Shown here one piece after another: positions 1 through 10,035 of a stretch of 49,589 bases of DNA. The DNA comes from Acidobacteriota bacterium (GTDB taxonomy: Bacteria; Acidobacteriota; Terriglobia; Versatilivoradales; Versatilivoraceae), in contig JAJDUG010000010.1 in assembly GCA_022826755.1 (NCBI GenBank), forward strand, positions 1-49,589. The letters are read 5' to 3'. The translations under genes and the position numbers were made by a program. The notes beneath the pieces are model-generated. The model was given only the letters and a program-made list of their open reading frames with translations, searched no databases and had not been told where the DNA came from. Each line of letters starts with the position of its first letter. Position 1 is the stretch's first letter.

Positions 1-1090
1 GTTGGTGCTGGACGGGGCCGGGTTTGTGCGCCGCTCGAAGGTCTTTGGGGGGCGGGTGGATGAACACCGGACGCTGGCCGAGATGCTGGAGGCGCTGGAG
101 GCGCCCCGGGGAGCGCTGGTGGTGATGGATCGGGGGGTGGCAACCGAGGATCGGATCCAGTGGCTGAGGCAGGAAGGCTACCGCTACCTGGTGGCCAGCC
201 GCCAAGGCGCCAGGCAGTTCGACCCCGAGGCGGCCGTGACGGTAGAGACCGCTTCCAAGACCCCCCTACAGCTCCACAAGGAGGTCTCAGACGACGGCGA
301 GGAAGTGCGTCTCTACTGCCGTTCTGAGCAGCGGGCCGAGAAGGAGAAGGGCATCCTGGATCGCTTCAGCCGGCGTTTCGAGCAGGGGCTGACTCGACTC
401 TCCGAGGGGCTGAGGAGGCCGCGGACTCACAAGGGCATCGGGAAGGTCCGGGAGAGGATCGGGCGGCTGAAGGAGCAGAGCCGGGGGATGGCTCAGCACT
501 ACACCATCGAGGTCCTCACCGACGAAAGCGGCCAGAAGGCGACGGGGCTGACCTGGAAGCACCAGCCCCGCCCCGGCTCGATGGCCACCCATCCGGGGGT
601 CTACTGCCTGCGCAGCAACCAGACCGACTGGGACGAGGAGAGTTTGTGGCGCACCTACACCACCCTGACCGACGTGGAAGCGGTGTTCCGCTCACTGAAG
701 TCCGAGTTGGGCCTGCGGCCGATCTACCATCACAAGCCGGTGCGGTCGGAAGGTCACTTGTTCCTGACGGTCATCGCCTATCAACTGGTGCAGGTCATCC
801 GCAAACGGCTCAAGCAGCGGGGCGCGGCCTCCAGTTGGACCACGCTGCGGCGCATCCTGGAAGGACAGCAGCGGGTGACGGTGACCTTCCGGCGTGGAGA
901 TGGGCGGACCTTGCACGTGCGCAAGGCGACACGGGCCGAGCCCGATCAGAAGGCCATCTACGATGCCCTGGGCATCGATCCCGCGCCTGGAGGCGTCCGC
1001 AAGATGATCGTCTGACTCCCCTCAATCTCCGGTTTCAACCCGTTTGTAGTGCCACTTGCGGTTTTTTGTCTTTGTAACGTGTTGATAATA
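1..1090 (+). mobile_element. IS1634-like insertion sequence, right part only
   Basis: The window opens inside a transposase gene, so the left end of the element lies outside. After the transposase stop there are about 100 bases without a gene before the integrase remnant. The right terminal repeat must lie there, but without the left end it cannot be recognised, so the right boundary is approximate. The element sits beside an integrase remnant and a tRNA gene, a typical landing zone for nested mobile DNA. Confidence 0.5.
2..1015 (+). CDS. IS1634-like DDE transposase, 5' end outside the window
   Basis: This is a DDE (RNase H fold) transposase that would cut and join the ends of its own insertion sequence. 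About 337 C-terminal residues are visible, whereas family members usually exceed 450, and the reading frame is open to the window edge. The second catalytic Asp is in VVMDRGVAT (about residue 44 here). The catalytic Glu is in the DVEAVFRSLKSEL block (about residue 228), followed by the LRPIYHHKPVRSEGH and AYQLVQ segment typical of IS4-superfamily/IS1634 enzymes. An insertion of charged residues lies between the Asp and the Glu, as in this family. No frameshift or internal stop is seen, so the copy may be intact. Family assignment is from motif memory, not from a search. Confidence 0.85.
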   Translation: MVLDGAGFVRRSKVFGGRVDEHRTLAEMLEALEAPRGALVVMDRGVATEDRIQWLRQEGYRYLVASRQGARQFDPEAAVTVETASKTPLQLHKEVSDDGEEVRLYCRSEQRAEKEKGILDRFSRRFEQGLTRLSEGLRRPRTHKGIGKVRERIGRLKEQSRGMAQHYTIEVLTDESGQKATGLTWKHQPRPGSMATHPGVYCLRSNQTDWDEESLWRTYTTLTDVEAVFRSLKSELGLRPIYHHKPVRSEGHLFLTVIAYQLVQVIRKRLKQRGAASSWTTLRRILEGQQRVTVTFRRGDGRTLHVRKATRAEPDQKAIYDALGIDPAPGGVRKMIV

Positions 1091-1122
1091 AAAGTGCGAT
1101 CGGAAGCACTGTTAAAGATGAG

Positions 1123-1548
1123 CTACGCGGCTCGGAGCCGGTCCAAGTAATCCGCCCACGCTTGCATCATCTCTCGCCTCTGCGGCAAGTGAGCCGTGCG
1201 GTTGTTGGCCCGCCCGAGAGGATCACGCACCACATGGGCCAGTTGGTGTTCGATGTAGTCGGGACGAAAGCCCAGCACTTCATTCAAGAGGGTCCTTGCC
1301 ATGGCTCGAAATCCATGGCCGCTCATTTCCTCCTTGCCGATGCCCAGGCGACGTAGTGCAGCCAGGATGGCATTCTCGCTCATGGGCCGGTCCTCCCTCG
1401 GCGTGCGACCGCTCGGGAAGACATAGCGCCCATGTCCCGTCAGTGGGTAAAGTTCGCCCAGGATCTTGACTGCCTGGCGGGAAAGGGGTACCGGATGCTG
1501 GGTGTTGGAAACGGTGAAACGCCATTCGGCCGCATCCAGATTGATAAA
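1123..1548 (-). pseudogene. P4-type tyrosine recombinase/integrase remnant, catalytic Tyr replaced by Asn
   Basis: Reading the minus strand from about 1548 gives the C-terminal catalytic domain of a P4-type prophage or island integrase: DAAEWRF, VPLSRQAVKIL, GRYVFPSGR, then ALRRLGIG, HGFRAMARTLLNE, EHQLAH and the ending MMQAWADYLDRLR. The HxxR box and the later His are present. The position that is Tyr in the usual GRAYNRT box (the DNA nucleophile) reads GRANNRT here, so the protein could not cut DNA. The N-terminal arm and core-binding domains are missing: homology stops about 45 bases from the tRNA gene. From an internal ATG at 1383 only 86 residues remain. This is a decayed integrase lying just downstream of the 3' end of tRNA-Val, its likely attachment site. 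Confidence 0.8.
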
Positions 1549-1590
1549 AAGTACTTTAGGAGCACTTACTGAACTTCTTTGGAGGGGCAG

Positions 1591-1667
1591 TGGTGGGCGC
1601 GACCGGGATCGAACCGATGACCTCTACCGTGTCAAGGTAGCGCTCGTACCAACTGAGCTACGCGCCC
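1591..1667 (-). tRNA. tRNA-Val (anticodon GAC), CCA encoded
   Basis: The minus strand folds into a complete cloverleaf: a 7-bp acceptor stem (GGGCGCG/CGCGCCC), a D arm GCTC..GAGC, an anticodon stem CTACC/GGTAG with loop TTGACAC giving anticodon GAC, a 5-base variable loop and a T arm with TTCGATC. The mature body is 74 bases (1594-1667). The next three bases read CCA, so the 3' end is genomically encoded. The integrase remnant begins right after the 3' end, as expected of an integrated element that uses the tRNA 3' half as attB. Confidence 0.95.
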
Positions 1668-1678
1668 GATTGCGGCTA

Positions 1679-1707
1679 ACATAATGGAACCTCGCCGGGG
1701 CTGTCAA
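1679..1707 (-). promoter_or_regulatory. Sigma70-like promoter of tRNA-Val
   Basis: On the minus strand TTGACA (1702-1707) is followed after 17 bases by TTATGT (1679-1684), ending 11 bases before the tRNA 5' end. Position and spacing fit a stable-RNA promoter. Confidence 0.7.
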
Positions 1708-1721
1708 TCAATTCGGTCCGC

Positions 1722-1749
1722 TTGACAAAACCCATCTGCTATAGATAAT
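1722..1749 (+). promoter_or_regulatory. Sigma70-like promoter facing the HNH gene
   Basis: TTGACA (1722-1727), a 16-base spacer, then GATAAT (1744-1749). It is divergent from the tRNA-Val promoter and points to the HNH gene at 1994. The rest of the gap to 1993 holds only a weak 27-codon reading frame (1789-1872) that I do not call a gene. Confidence 0.6.
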
Positions 1750-1993
1750 TCAAACCCATTGACAGGGTCCTGATTGCGGGAACCATTCATGAGATTCTTG
1801 ATCGATCGACGTTTTCTTACGGTGTACCTGACCAACCACAAGGATGTGTGGATATCCGGCGGTGGGAGCTGATCAGCCTATCGGAGAACGTCCGGACCGG
1901 CCGCTTGTGATTCTTCAAGTCGTGTCGGTTTTTTTTTACCTGGAAACGGGAGTGGGGCGGCCCCGAGCCGCGGCCGCCGACAGTAGCTGAAAC

Positions 1994-2521
1994 ATGGAAA
2001 GCACCCTTCTGCTCAACTCTTCCTTCGAGCCGCTCCGGGTCATTAGCTGGCAGAGGGCCATCACCCTGCTGTTTTCCGGCAAGGTGGAGGTGATCGAGGA
2101 GTATTCCCGTGAGATTCGCAGCGTGACCTTCTCGGTCAAGCTGCCGTCGGTACTCCGGCTGCTGCGCTACGTCAAGGTCAAGAAGAGCCGCATGATCAAG
2201 TTCTCCAGGGCGAATATCTATGCGCGGGACAGGCACCGCTGCCAGTACTGCGGCGGCGCCCGTCGCGCGGATGATCTGACCTTCGACCATGTGGTACCGG
2301 TGTCGCGAGGTGGGGGCAAGAGTTGGGACAACATCGTGACAGCCTGCATCGAATGTAATCGGAGAAAAGGCGGAAGGACTCCGGAAGAGGCCGGCATGCG
2401 CCTGATCAAGACGCCGGCGGAACCCGAGTGGGTGCCGAGCCTCAACCTCACCCTCGTTTTCAGGAACGCTCCCGATAGCTGGCGCGACTACCTCTACTGG
2501 AACGTGGAGTTGGAGACCTGA
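1994..2521 (+). CDS. HNH endonuclease family protein
   Basis: This 175-residue protein has an HNH nuclease fold in its second half. A CxxC knuckle (RCQYCGG, about residue 83) precedes the FDHVVPVSRGG motif with the catalytic His (about residue 97). Then come the Asn of the WDNIVTACIECN segment and a second CxxC holding the structural zinc. The N-terminal 70 residues (LLLNSSFEPLRVISWQRAI) form the small domain usual in stand-alone HNH proteins of this size, which are widespread chromosomal genes of unclear role and not necessarily part of a mobile element. The ATG lies about 245 bases downstream of the promoter at 1722. The ribosome site is weak. The biological role is unknown. Confidence 0.85.
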   Translation: MESTLLLNSSFEPLRVISWQRAITLLFSGKVEVIEEYSREIRSVTFSVKLPSVLRLLRYVKVKKSRMIKFSRANIYARDRHRCQYCGGARRADDLTFDHVVPVSRGGGKSWDNIVTACIECNRRKGGRTPEEAGMRLIKTPAEPEWVPSLNLTLVFRNAPDSWRDYLYWNVELET

Positions 2522-2532
2522 CCCCCGGGCCG

Positions 2533-3222
2533 GTGGAAGCCGGAATTCGGGAGCCGCTCGGTTTCCGGCGTGCATGGGCGCGACGCAAACGGGGGCAACA
2601 AGCCCGAATGCAGATGGAACCATTCTGTTCGAGGGTGCGCGGTCCCGGTCCCGTTCCTGCCGGACGCGCACAACCCTGTGGGGCGAGGCTGCGAGCCCTG
2701 GAACGGGGGGACGTCGGCTCCCTGATCCGTTGGGTAAACGATGCCGCCGTGATGCTCTACCTGTCACAGGCGGTCGCTTACCCGGCCTCCGAAGGGGATG
2801 GGTGCCGTTGGCTGGAGGAGTTGTCCCGGAGTCACACCGAGAGGGTCTTTGCCATCGAGACGCTGGAAGGGCGCCTGGTTGGCTCCGTCGGTCTGCACGC
2901 GATCCGCTGGATCGACCGCAAGGCCGAACTGGCCCTGATGATCGGGGAGAGGGATTGCTGGAATCGGGGCTACGGGTCCTGGGCCGTGCGGGAAACGCTG
3001 AGGCGGGGCTTTGAGGAGATGAGTCTCCGGAGAATCTACCTGAGAGTTGCCTCCGATCATGACGCGGCCATCCGCGTCTACCGCAAGTGCGGGTTCCAAT
3101 CCGAAGGCCTGTTGCGCAAGGACCGCTACGTCGGCCGAGGTTACGCGGACACGCTGATGATGTCTGTTCTGAAGGAGGAATTTGCTGCGGGTGAAAATGG
3201 AGCCCGAACCGCTCAGGACTGA
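2533..3222 (+). CDS. GNAT family N-acetyltransferase
   Basis: This is a RimJ/RimL-like acetyltransferase that would move an acetyl group from acetyl-CoA to an amine; the substrate is not predictable. Homologous sequence begins at RLRALERGDVGSLIRWVN and runs through AELALMIGERDCWNRGYGSWAV, where the RGYG part is the acetyl-CoA pyrophosphate loop. It continues into LRRIYLRVASDHDAAIRVYRKCGF, the usual C-terminal GNAT signature. The first ~50 residues after the ATG at 2533 are basic and low-complexity and probably not part of the domain. ATG at 2608 or 2614, or an alternative start nearer 2680, are equally possible because no strong ribosome site is visible. It is convergent with carD; the two 3' ends overlap by 10 bases. 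Confidence 0.8.
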   Translation: MEAGIREPLGFRRAWARRKRGQQARMQMEPFCSRVRGPGPVPAGRAQPCGARLRALERGDVGSLIRWVNDAAVMLYLSQAVAYPASEGDGCRWLEELSRSHTERVFAIETLEGRLVGSVGLHAIRWIDRKAELALMIGERDCWNRGYGSWAVRETLRRGFEEMSLRRIYLRVASDHDAAIRVYRKCGFQSEGLLRKDRYVGRGYADTLMMSVLKEEFAAGENGARTAQD

Positions 3223-3716
3223 ATCAGGGCTCCGTCGATGAGTTGCTGGGCCTGGTCTTCGGAGACGTCGGAAACCGTTGCCAACTCGCTGACGATCAGT
3301 TGCCGGGCACGGTCGAGCATTTTCTTTTCGCGGAAGGAGAGAATGCGGTTGACGCTCAGCAGGGAGAGACTCTTGAGGACGTCGGCCACCTGGAAGATAC
3401 ATCCTGTCCGCATTTTCTCCGAATTCTCCTTGAAGCGGTTCTTCCAGTCGGTAGCGTTGTTGACCTTGGTGTTCTTCAGGTGTTTCAGAACCTTGGTGAC
3501 TTCCGCTTTCTTGATCAGTCGTCTCAAGCCAACGTCGGTGGCGTTGGTTGCGGGGATCATCACCATCATGTTGTTGGCTGCGATCTTGAGATGATAGAAG
3601 GCTTCCAGTTTGCCGGAGATGCTGCGCCGGTCAATTTGCTCGATGACGCCGACGCCGTGGTTGGGGTAAACGACCTTTTCGCCGATGGCGAAGCTGTTTG
3701 TGGTGACCTGGGCCAT
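3213..3716 (-). CDS. carD: CarD/CdnL-type transcriptional regulator
   Basis: This is an RNA polymerase-binding regulator. CarD proteins contact the beta subunit through an N-terminal Tudor-like domain and stabilise open promoter complexes. The N-terminal part shows FAIGEKVVYPNHGVGVIEQI, the CarD/TRCF signature, followed by a helical C-terminal DNA-contacting domain rich in Lys and Leu. The length is 167 residues, normal for the family. I chose the ATG at 3716 because the longer frame from 3785 would run through the promoter found at 3757-3785. No operon partner: the gene is flanked by a convergent GNAT gene and a divergent mmsA. Confidence 0.93.
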   Translation of the reverse strand: MAQVTTNSFAIGEKVVYPNHGVGVIEQIDRRSISGKLEAFYHLKIAANNMMVMIPATNATDVGLRRLIKKAEVTKVLKHLKNTKVNNATDWKNRFKENSEKMRTGCIFQVADVLKSLSLLSVNRILSFREKKMLDRARQLIVSELATVSDVSEDQAQQLIDGALIQS

Positions 3717-3756
3717 AAGTTCCTGGGTTCGGTTCGAAAATTGGGACAGGCGATCA

Positions 3757-3785
3757 AGTATATGGACCCACAGAGTTCGAGTCAA
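3757..3785 (-). promoter_or_regulatory. Sigma70-like promoter of carD
   Basis: Minus strand TTGACT (3780-3785), a 17-base spacer, TATACT (3757-3762). Transcription would start near 3750, about 35 bases before the carD ATG. This fixes the start of carD at 3716. Confidence 0.75.
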
Positions 3786-3876
3786 GCATTAACCCAAGCT
3801 GCCCCCATTTCTCAACTGACCTGGGTCATTCCAATTGGATCTGAACATCGCGCAGTCCGGAAAGGGTGGTGGAGCG

Positions 3877-5355
3877 ATGCCGGAAGCAACTGAAGTATTG
3901 AACTTCTTCAATGGCGCCTGGAGCCCTTCCGTCGGCAAGGAATCCCTGGCGATTGTCAATCCGGCCACGGGGGCGAAACTCGCCGACAATCCCCTGGGCG
4001 ATGCCGGAGACGCCTTCCGGGTGGTAAGTTCCGCCGCCAAGGCCTTTCCCGATTGGAGGCGCACCCCTCCGGGGGAGCGTGTTCAGTACCTGTTCAAGTT
4101 CAAGCAGCTACTGGAGGAGCACTTCGAGGAAATCGCGCGTCTCACCACCCAGGAGCACGGCAAGACCCTTGCCGAGTCTCGCGGGGAACTGAGGCGAGGT
4201 ATCGAAAACGTGGAGGTCGCCTGCGGGATTCCCACGCTGATGCAGGGTTACAACCTGGAAGACGTTGCCCGCGGCATCGATGAGACCATGATTCGCCAGC
4301 CGCTGGGGGTGGTCGCGGCCGTCACGCCTTTCAACTTTCCCTCCATGATCCCCCTGTGGTTCCTGCCTTACGCGCTGGCCTGCGGCAACACCTTCGTGCT
4401 GAAACCCTCCGAGCGCGTGCCCTTGACGATGCGGCGGGTGTTCGAGTTGCTGGAGCAGCTCCACCTCCCGCCAGGGGTCGTGAACCTGCTCAACGGGAAC
4501 CGCGCGGTGGTGGATGCCCTCATCGACCATCCCGAGGTGCGTGCCATCAGCTTTGTGGGATCCACGGCAGTTGCCCGCCGTATCTATCGCAGAGCTGCCG
4601 GCCAGGGCAAGCGGGTGCAGTGTCAGGGAGGCGCCAAGAACCACGTGGTGATCCTGCCGGACGCCGATATGCCCACCACCACTCAGATCGTGAGCGACAG
4701 CGCTTTCGGGTGCGCGGGACAGCGATGTCTGGCCGTCTCCGCGGCAGTCACCGTGGGGGAAGCCCGCGAGCCTTTCACCCGCTCGGTGGCCGAGATGGCC
4801 CGGTCCATCAAGGTGGGCTATGGCCTGGAGGAAGGGGTTCAGATGGGACCGGTGGTGAGTCGGGAGAGCCAGCGGCGTATCGAAGCCGCCATCGGTCGGG
4901 GGGCCTCGGAGGGCGCCGAGGTGCTGCTGGACGGTCGAAATCCCGGCATTCCCAACTATGAACGGGGATTCTTCGTGTCGCCCACCATTCTGGACGGGGT
5001 GCCACCCGGGAGCGAGACATCCCGGACCGAGATCTTCGGGCCGGTGCTCGGTCTTATCCACGTGGACAGCGTCGAAGAGGCCATTGAAGTCGTGGCCGAC
5101 AACCCTTACGGAAACGCCGCCTCCATCTTCACCGGCAGCGGCGCCGCCGCCCGCAAGTTCCGCTACGAGGTGCCGGTGGGGAACGTAGGGGTCAATATCG
5201 GAGTGGCTGCTCCCATGGCCTACTTTCCTTTCAGCGGTTGGAAAGACAGCTTTCTGGGAGTCCTCCACGGCCAGGGTCGTGACGCGGTGGAATTCTATAC
5301 CGAGAAGAAGGTGGTCATTGAGCGCTGGCCCCGGGAGTGGTCACGCAAGTTTTGA
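3877..5355 (+). CDS. mmsA: CoA-acylating methylmalonate-semialdehyde dehydrogenase
   Basis: An aldehyde dehydrogenase of the MmsA/IolA family, which oxidises methylmalonate or malonate semialdehyde with NAD+ and CoA to propionyl-CoA or acetyl-CoA in valine or inositol breakdown. The catalytic Cys is in FGCAGQRC (residue 284). The position that is the general-base Glu in ordinary aldehyde dehydrogenases is GGAKNHVV, with Asn, which is diagnostic of this CoA-dependent subgroup. NAD-binding FVGSTAVAR and the C-terminal [11 protein letters not shown] (the family FFTGWKGSFFG-like box) are present. Length is 492 residues, typical. The ATG at 3877 ([13 protein letters not shown]) is preceded by a GGTGGAG sequence; an in-frame ATG at 3835 is less likely. 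No other valine or inositol genes are adjacent. Confidence 0.92.
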   Translation: MPEATEVLNFFNGAWSPSVGKESLAIVNPATGAKLADNPLGDAGDAFRVVSSAAKAFPDWRRTPPGERVQYLFKFKQLLEEHFEEIARLTTQEHGKTLAESRGELRRGIENVEVACGIPTLMQGYNLEDVARGIDETMIRQPLGVVAAVTPFNFPSMIPLWFLPYALACGNTFVLKPSERVPLTMRRVFELLEQLHLPPGVVNLLNGNRAVVDALIDHPEVRAISFVGSTAVARRIYRRAAGQGKRVQCQGGAKNHVVILPDADMPTTTQIVSDSAFGCAGQRCLAVSAAVTVGEAREPFTRSVAEMARSIKVGYGLEEGVQMGPVVSRESQRRIEAAIGRGASEGAEVLLDGRNPGIPNYERGFFVSPTILDGVPPGSETSRTEIFGPVLGLIHVDSVEEAIEVVADNPYGNAASIFTGSGAAARKFRYEVPVGNVGVNIGVAAPMAYFPFSGWKDSFLGVLHGQGRDAVEFYTEKKVVIERWPREWSRKF

Positions 5356-5411
5356 GGTTCGATTGCAGGTTGGATTTCTCGAAGGGAAACAACAGGGACA
5401 CTGCGGAATCG

Positions 5412-5487
5412 CGACTGTGGATTGTAGATGGCGGGGAGTCGCTGATTGCGTCCCGAATCCAATCGACAATCGGAAATCGGCAATCAA
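5412..5487. repeat. Degenerate heptamer repeat arms between mmsA and the DnaC-like gene
   Basis: Bases 5460-5487 read as four period-7 units (CAATCGA, CAATCGG, AAATCGG, CAATCAA). About 50 bases earlier, at 5412-5425, are two units in the complementary sense (TGTGGAT, TGTAGAT). The array begins a few bases from the stop codon of the DnaC-like gene (5498-5500) on that gene's strand. It belongs with the other heptamer arrays in this window. Confidence 0.6.
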
Positions 5488-5497
5488 CGATTCATCA

Positions 5498-6247
5498 CTA
5501 AAATTGAGCTTGTTTTATTTCGACTCGAAAGTCGTCTGCCGAAATCCTGATCACTTTGCACATCTCGTAGAGGCGGGAACGCAGGCGATCACCGATGCGT
5601 TCCGCCAGCGTTTCCTCTCCGGCAACAATACTCCCGTCATTGAGCTTCCGACGTTTGGATTCTCCGTCCTTGAAATTCGACGTGATAAGAGTGGTGCGCC
5701 TCTGATTGTAGCGCTGGTTGATGATGTAGGCGAAGGTGTCCCGAACCCAGTCGGTGGGGCGTTCGGCCCCCAGGTCATCCAGAAGCAGGACCTCGCATTG
5801 CAACACGGGTTCGAGAATCTGCCATTCGGTGGTTCTCGCCACGGGGTTGAAGGAGCTTTGGATCTGCTTGAGCAGTTCCCGGAAGTCGTAGAAAACACAC
5901 CAGGTTCCGTAGCGAAGCATCAGAGAGCGGATTATGGACACGGCCAGATGCGTCTTTCCCACGCCACAGGGGCCTAGGATGAGCAACCCACAGTCCACCG
6001 CGGGGTACTCTTTGACGAAGCAAGAGGCCATGGTCTTGGCCTTGCCCAAGGTGGGGTGTTTGCGGCGCGGCAAGAAGTTCTCGAGCAGACACTCCTGGTA
6101 GCGGGGAGGGATTCGGGCCGCCTCGATCAGTTGCTGCACCTTGCTCTGCTCGCGGCAGGAGCAGGGTGCCACGCCCGGCCTGCCGGCCAGGTCCATCCTC
6201 TTCCAACCGCTGCCGTCGCATTCCGGGCATTCGGGCACGGCTTCCAC
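5498..6247 (-). CDS. DnaC/IstB-like AAA+ ATPase with N-terminal Cys cluster
   Basis: This is an AAA+ ATPase of the DnaC/DnaI/IstB group, whose members load replicative helicase or assist transposases. A likely zinc site opens the protein (CPECDGSGW and CSC), followed by Walker A GPCGVGKT (Lys98), Walker B VLLLDDLGAE, sensor TLITSNF and an arginine-bearing GDRLRSRLYEM helix. The GTG at 6247 has an AGGAG eight bases upstream that lies inside the end of hspR, so translation is probably coupled; the frame open further upstream is read-through of hspR in another frame. The result is 249 residues, normal for DnaI-like loaders. It is the last gene of the dnaK-dnaJ-hspR operon, so heat-responsive expression is likely. 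No IS21 istA is nearby, which argues for a chromosomal helicase-loader-like role. Confidence 0.88.
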   Translation of the reverse strand: MEAVPECPECDGSGWKRMDLAGRPGVAPCSCREQSKVQQLIEAARIPPRYQECLLENFLPRRKHPTLGKAKTMASCFVKEYPAVDCGLLILGPCGVGKTHLAVSIIRSLMLRYGTWCVFYDFRELLKQIQSSFNPVARTTEWQILEPVLQCEVLLLDDLGAERPTDWVRDTFAYIINQRYNQRRTTLITSNFKDGESKRRKLNDGSIVAGEETLAERIGDRLRSRLYEMCKVIRISADDFRVEIKQAQF

Positions 6248-6251
6248 TGGG

Positions 6252-6638
6252 CTATCTCCTGTCCAGGCGTATGATTTTGGACGGGGCCGTTCGCACCAGG
6301 GCGTTTTCCGCCTTGGAATCGAAACGCGAGGAGTGCTCGGCCAATTCAGACCCGATGACCCGCATGAACTCCCTGAACTCTTGCTGCATCTTTTCCATTT
6401 TGGCGCGCATGTTGAGAATGATTTCAACGCCTGCCAGGTTGACTCCCATCTCGCGGGTCAGGTTCAGGATCAACTCCAATCTCTGCAGGTCCCGCTCGCT
6501 GTAGAGCCTGGTATTTCCCCTGGAACGCGAGGGCTTCAGCAGGCCATGCTTCTCGTAGAGTCGCAGTGTCTGTGGGTGAATGTCGTAGGCCGCGGCGACG
6601 CTGCTGATAGTATAAACCCTCCTGCGATGTTTCTTCAT
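6252..6638 (-). CDS. hspR: HspR, MerR-family heat-shock repressor
   Basis: A MerR-type winged-helix regulator. In actinobacteria and some other phyla HspR represses the dnaK operon with DnaK as co-repressor. The N-terminal region has VYTISSVAAAYDIHPQTLRLYEKHGLL followed by SRGNTRLYSERDLQRLELI, the canonical HspR DNA-binding motif, and then a long helix with MRAKMEKMQQEF for dimerisation. Start ATG 6638 is chosen because GGAGG lies 9 bases upstream; a TTG at 6665 is less likely. Length is 128 residues. It follows dnaJ by about 45 bases and precedes the ATPase. Its probable target is the dyad at 9886-9907. Confidence 0.92.
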   Translation of the reverse strand: MKKHRRRVYTISSVAAAYDIHPQTLRLYEKHGLLKPSRSRGNTRLYSERDLQRLELILNLTREMGVNLAGVEIILNMRAKMEKMQQEFREFMRVIGSELAEHSSRFDSKAENALVRTAPSKIIRLDRR

Positions 6639-6682
6639 CGAGGTTGGCCTCCACGTCCGGGGCAATGTCGGCCTGGCCGGTT

Positions 6683-7777
6683 TCAGTACTGAGCCAGACC
6701 CGTTCGGGGATCGGCCGGATTGAGTTGGGCCAGCTCCCGCAGGAGTTCCTTGCTGCGCTCATCCGCGATCTTGGGAACCACCACCCTCACTTCCACGAAC
6801 TGGTCTCCGCGCCGCGCCGCTCTCAAGGATGGGGCCCCTTTTCCCCGCAGCCTGAATTTCTGCCCGCCCTGCGTTCCGGGAGGAATCTTCAACAGGGACC
6901 GACCGTCTACGGTAGGGACCTGGATCTTGGCGCCCAATGCCGCTTCGGTAACGGTCACGGGAACTCTGCAATAGATATTGTCTCCCTTCCTTTCGAAGAA
7001 GGGGTGAGGAGTTACCTTGGCCACGACATAGAGGTCTCCTGACGGAGCGCCTCCCAGGCCGGCTTCCCCCTTTCCGGAAAAGCGGATGCGAGAGCCGTTC
7101 TGCACACCGGCAGGAATCCTGACCTCCAGCCTGGAGGGACTGCTGGCGCGTCCTTGCCCATTGCAGGAAGCGCATTGCCGGCTGTTGCGTCCCGTGCCTC
7201 CACACCGATGGCAATTGGTGGTCAGGCGGGCATGTCCTCTCATCTGATCCAATTTGCCGGTCCCGCGACAGAGAGAACAGGTTCCCGCCCGAGCGGCCGA
7301 TTCCTGGCCACTTCCGCGGCAGCTCCGGCATACCTCCATCCGATCATAGGCGATCCGTGTTCGAAGGCCCTTCAAGGCGTCGTCGAAGCTCATCGAGATC
7401 TGGTATTCGAGGTCGCGCCCTTGGGGTCGCACCGGTTCGGGGCCGCCTTGAAACATCCGGGAAAAGAAATCGGAAAAACCCGAGCTTCCGAGGTCGGAAA
7501 AGTCGAATCCGGAAAAATCGAATCCGGCGCCGGCACCCGGGCGCGGCCGAAAATTCTCCGAATAGGCGCCGTAGGCGTCGTAGACTTCCCGCTTCTTGGG
7601 GTCGCTCAGGATTTCGTAGGCCTCCGAAATCTTCTTGAAGCGCTCCTCGGCCGCCCGGTCCCCGGGATTGACGTCGGGATGGTATTTTCGAGCCAGTTTT
7701 CGGTAGGACTTTCTGATGTCTTCAAGTGAGGCTCCCCGGCTCACTCCCAGAGTCTTGTAGAAATCCGGTCGGTTCAT
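6683..7777 (-). CDS. dnaJ: Chaperone DnaJ (type I, four zinc motifs)
   Basis: Co-chaperone that delivers substrates to DnaK and stimulates its ATPase. The J domain has the HPD tripeptide ([12 protein letters not shown], about residue 33). It is followed by a Gly/Phe-rich linker ([15 protein letters not shown]) and a zinc domain with four CxxCxGxG-like repeats ([32 protein letters not shown]). The C-terminal substrate-binding domains include [18 protein letters not shown] and [17 protein letters not shown]. The 364 residues match full DnaJ. It lies downstream of dnaK after 148 bases without grpE, which is the unusual point about this operon. Confidence 0.95.
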   Translation of the reverse strand: MNRPDFYKTLGVSRGASLEDIRKSYRKLARKYHPDVNPGDRAAEERFKKISEAYEILSDPKKREVYDAYGAYSENFRPRPGAGAGFDFSGFDFSDLGSSGFSDFFSRMFQGGPEPVRPQGRDLEYQISMSFDDALKGLRTRIAYDRMEVCRSCRGSGQESAARAGTCSLCRGTGKLDQMRGHARLTTNCHRCGGTGRNSRQCASCNGQGRASSPSRLEVRIPAGVQNGSRIRFSGKGEAGLGGAPSGDLYVVAKVTPHPFFERKGDNIYCRVPVTVTEAALGAKIQVPTVDGRSLLKIPPGTQGGQKFRLRGKGAPSLRAARRGDQFVEVRVVVPKIADERSKELLRELAQLNPADPRTGLAQY

Positions 7778-7925
7778 TGCAGGTCTCGGGGGAGGCGGAA
7801 CCGTCGTCGGCCCTCACCTCGGGTGCAACGGCTGCGGGTGCCTGTCGCCAGCCCTTCCGGGCATGCAAGCAGCGGGCGGGCGAGTCTGGAAAGGGATGGC
7901 CTTCGGCGGGCACCCGCGGCAGGTC

Positions 7926-9836
<1,911 letters not shown>

Positions 9837-9885
9837 GGTCTGAGACCCTCCTCGATGATAATTGTAAAATCAGTAACTTATGGAA

Positions 9886-9907
9886 CTTGCGCGACGATTT
9901 GCGCAAG
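9886..9907. promoter_or_regulatory. Candidate HspR operator (HAIR-like dyad)
   Basis: A perfect inverted repeat, CTTGCGC (9886-9892), 8 bases, GCGCAAG (9901-9907), begins seven bases downstream of the dnaK -10 box and so covers the expected transcription start. The actinobacterial HspR site (HAIR) is CTTGAGT-N7-ACTCAAG. The outer CTTG/CAAG and general spacing agree, while the inner bases and the 8-base spacer differ. No CIRCE element is seen. The HspR link is inferred from the hspR gene in the same operon. Confidence 0.7.
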
Positions 9908-9914
9908 CGGACAG

Positions 9915-9943
9915 AATATAATATCTGAGTGCCTGCCTGTCAA
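9915..9943 (-). promoter_or_regulatory. Sigma70-like promoter of the dnaK operon
   Basis: Minus strand TTGACA (9938-9943), exactly 17 bases, TATATT (9915-9920). The near-consensus boxes with a dyad immediately downstream suggest a strong promoter held by a repressor rather than an alternative heat-shock sigma factor. Confidence 0.8.
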
Positions 9944-10035
9944 ATAACCATTAGTCGCTCCCCATAAAATCGGGTGGCATCCGGATGGTTCTTCCACGGC
10001 GAAACGGCGTAGGGGCCGTTGGAGTTGCTCTCCAG

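Noticed and set aside
1789-1872. 27-codon frame MRFLIDRRFLTVYL...
   Set aside because: It follows the promoter at 1722 but lacks a clear ribosome site and any recognisable similarity; a leader peptide cannot be supported from one sequence.
5498-6247. IstB of an IS21 element
   Set aside because: The ATPase resembles IstB, but there is no istA, no inverted ends, and it is translationally linked to hspR, so a chromosomal role is more likely.
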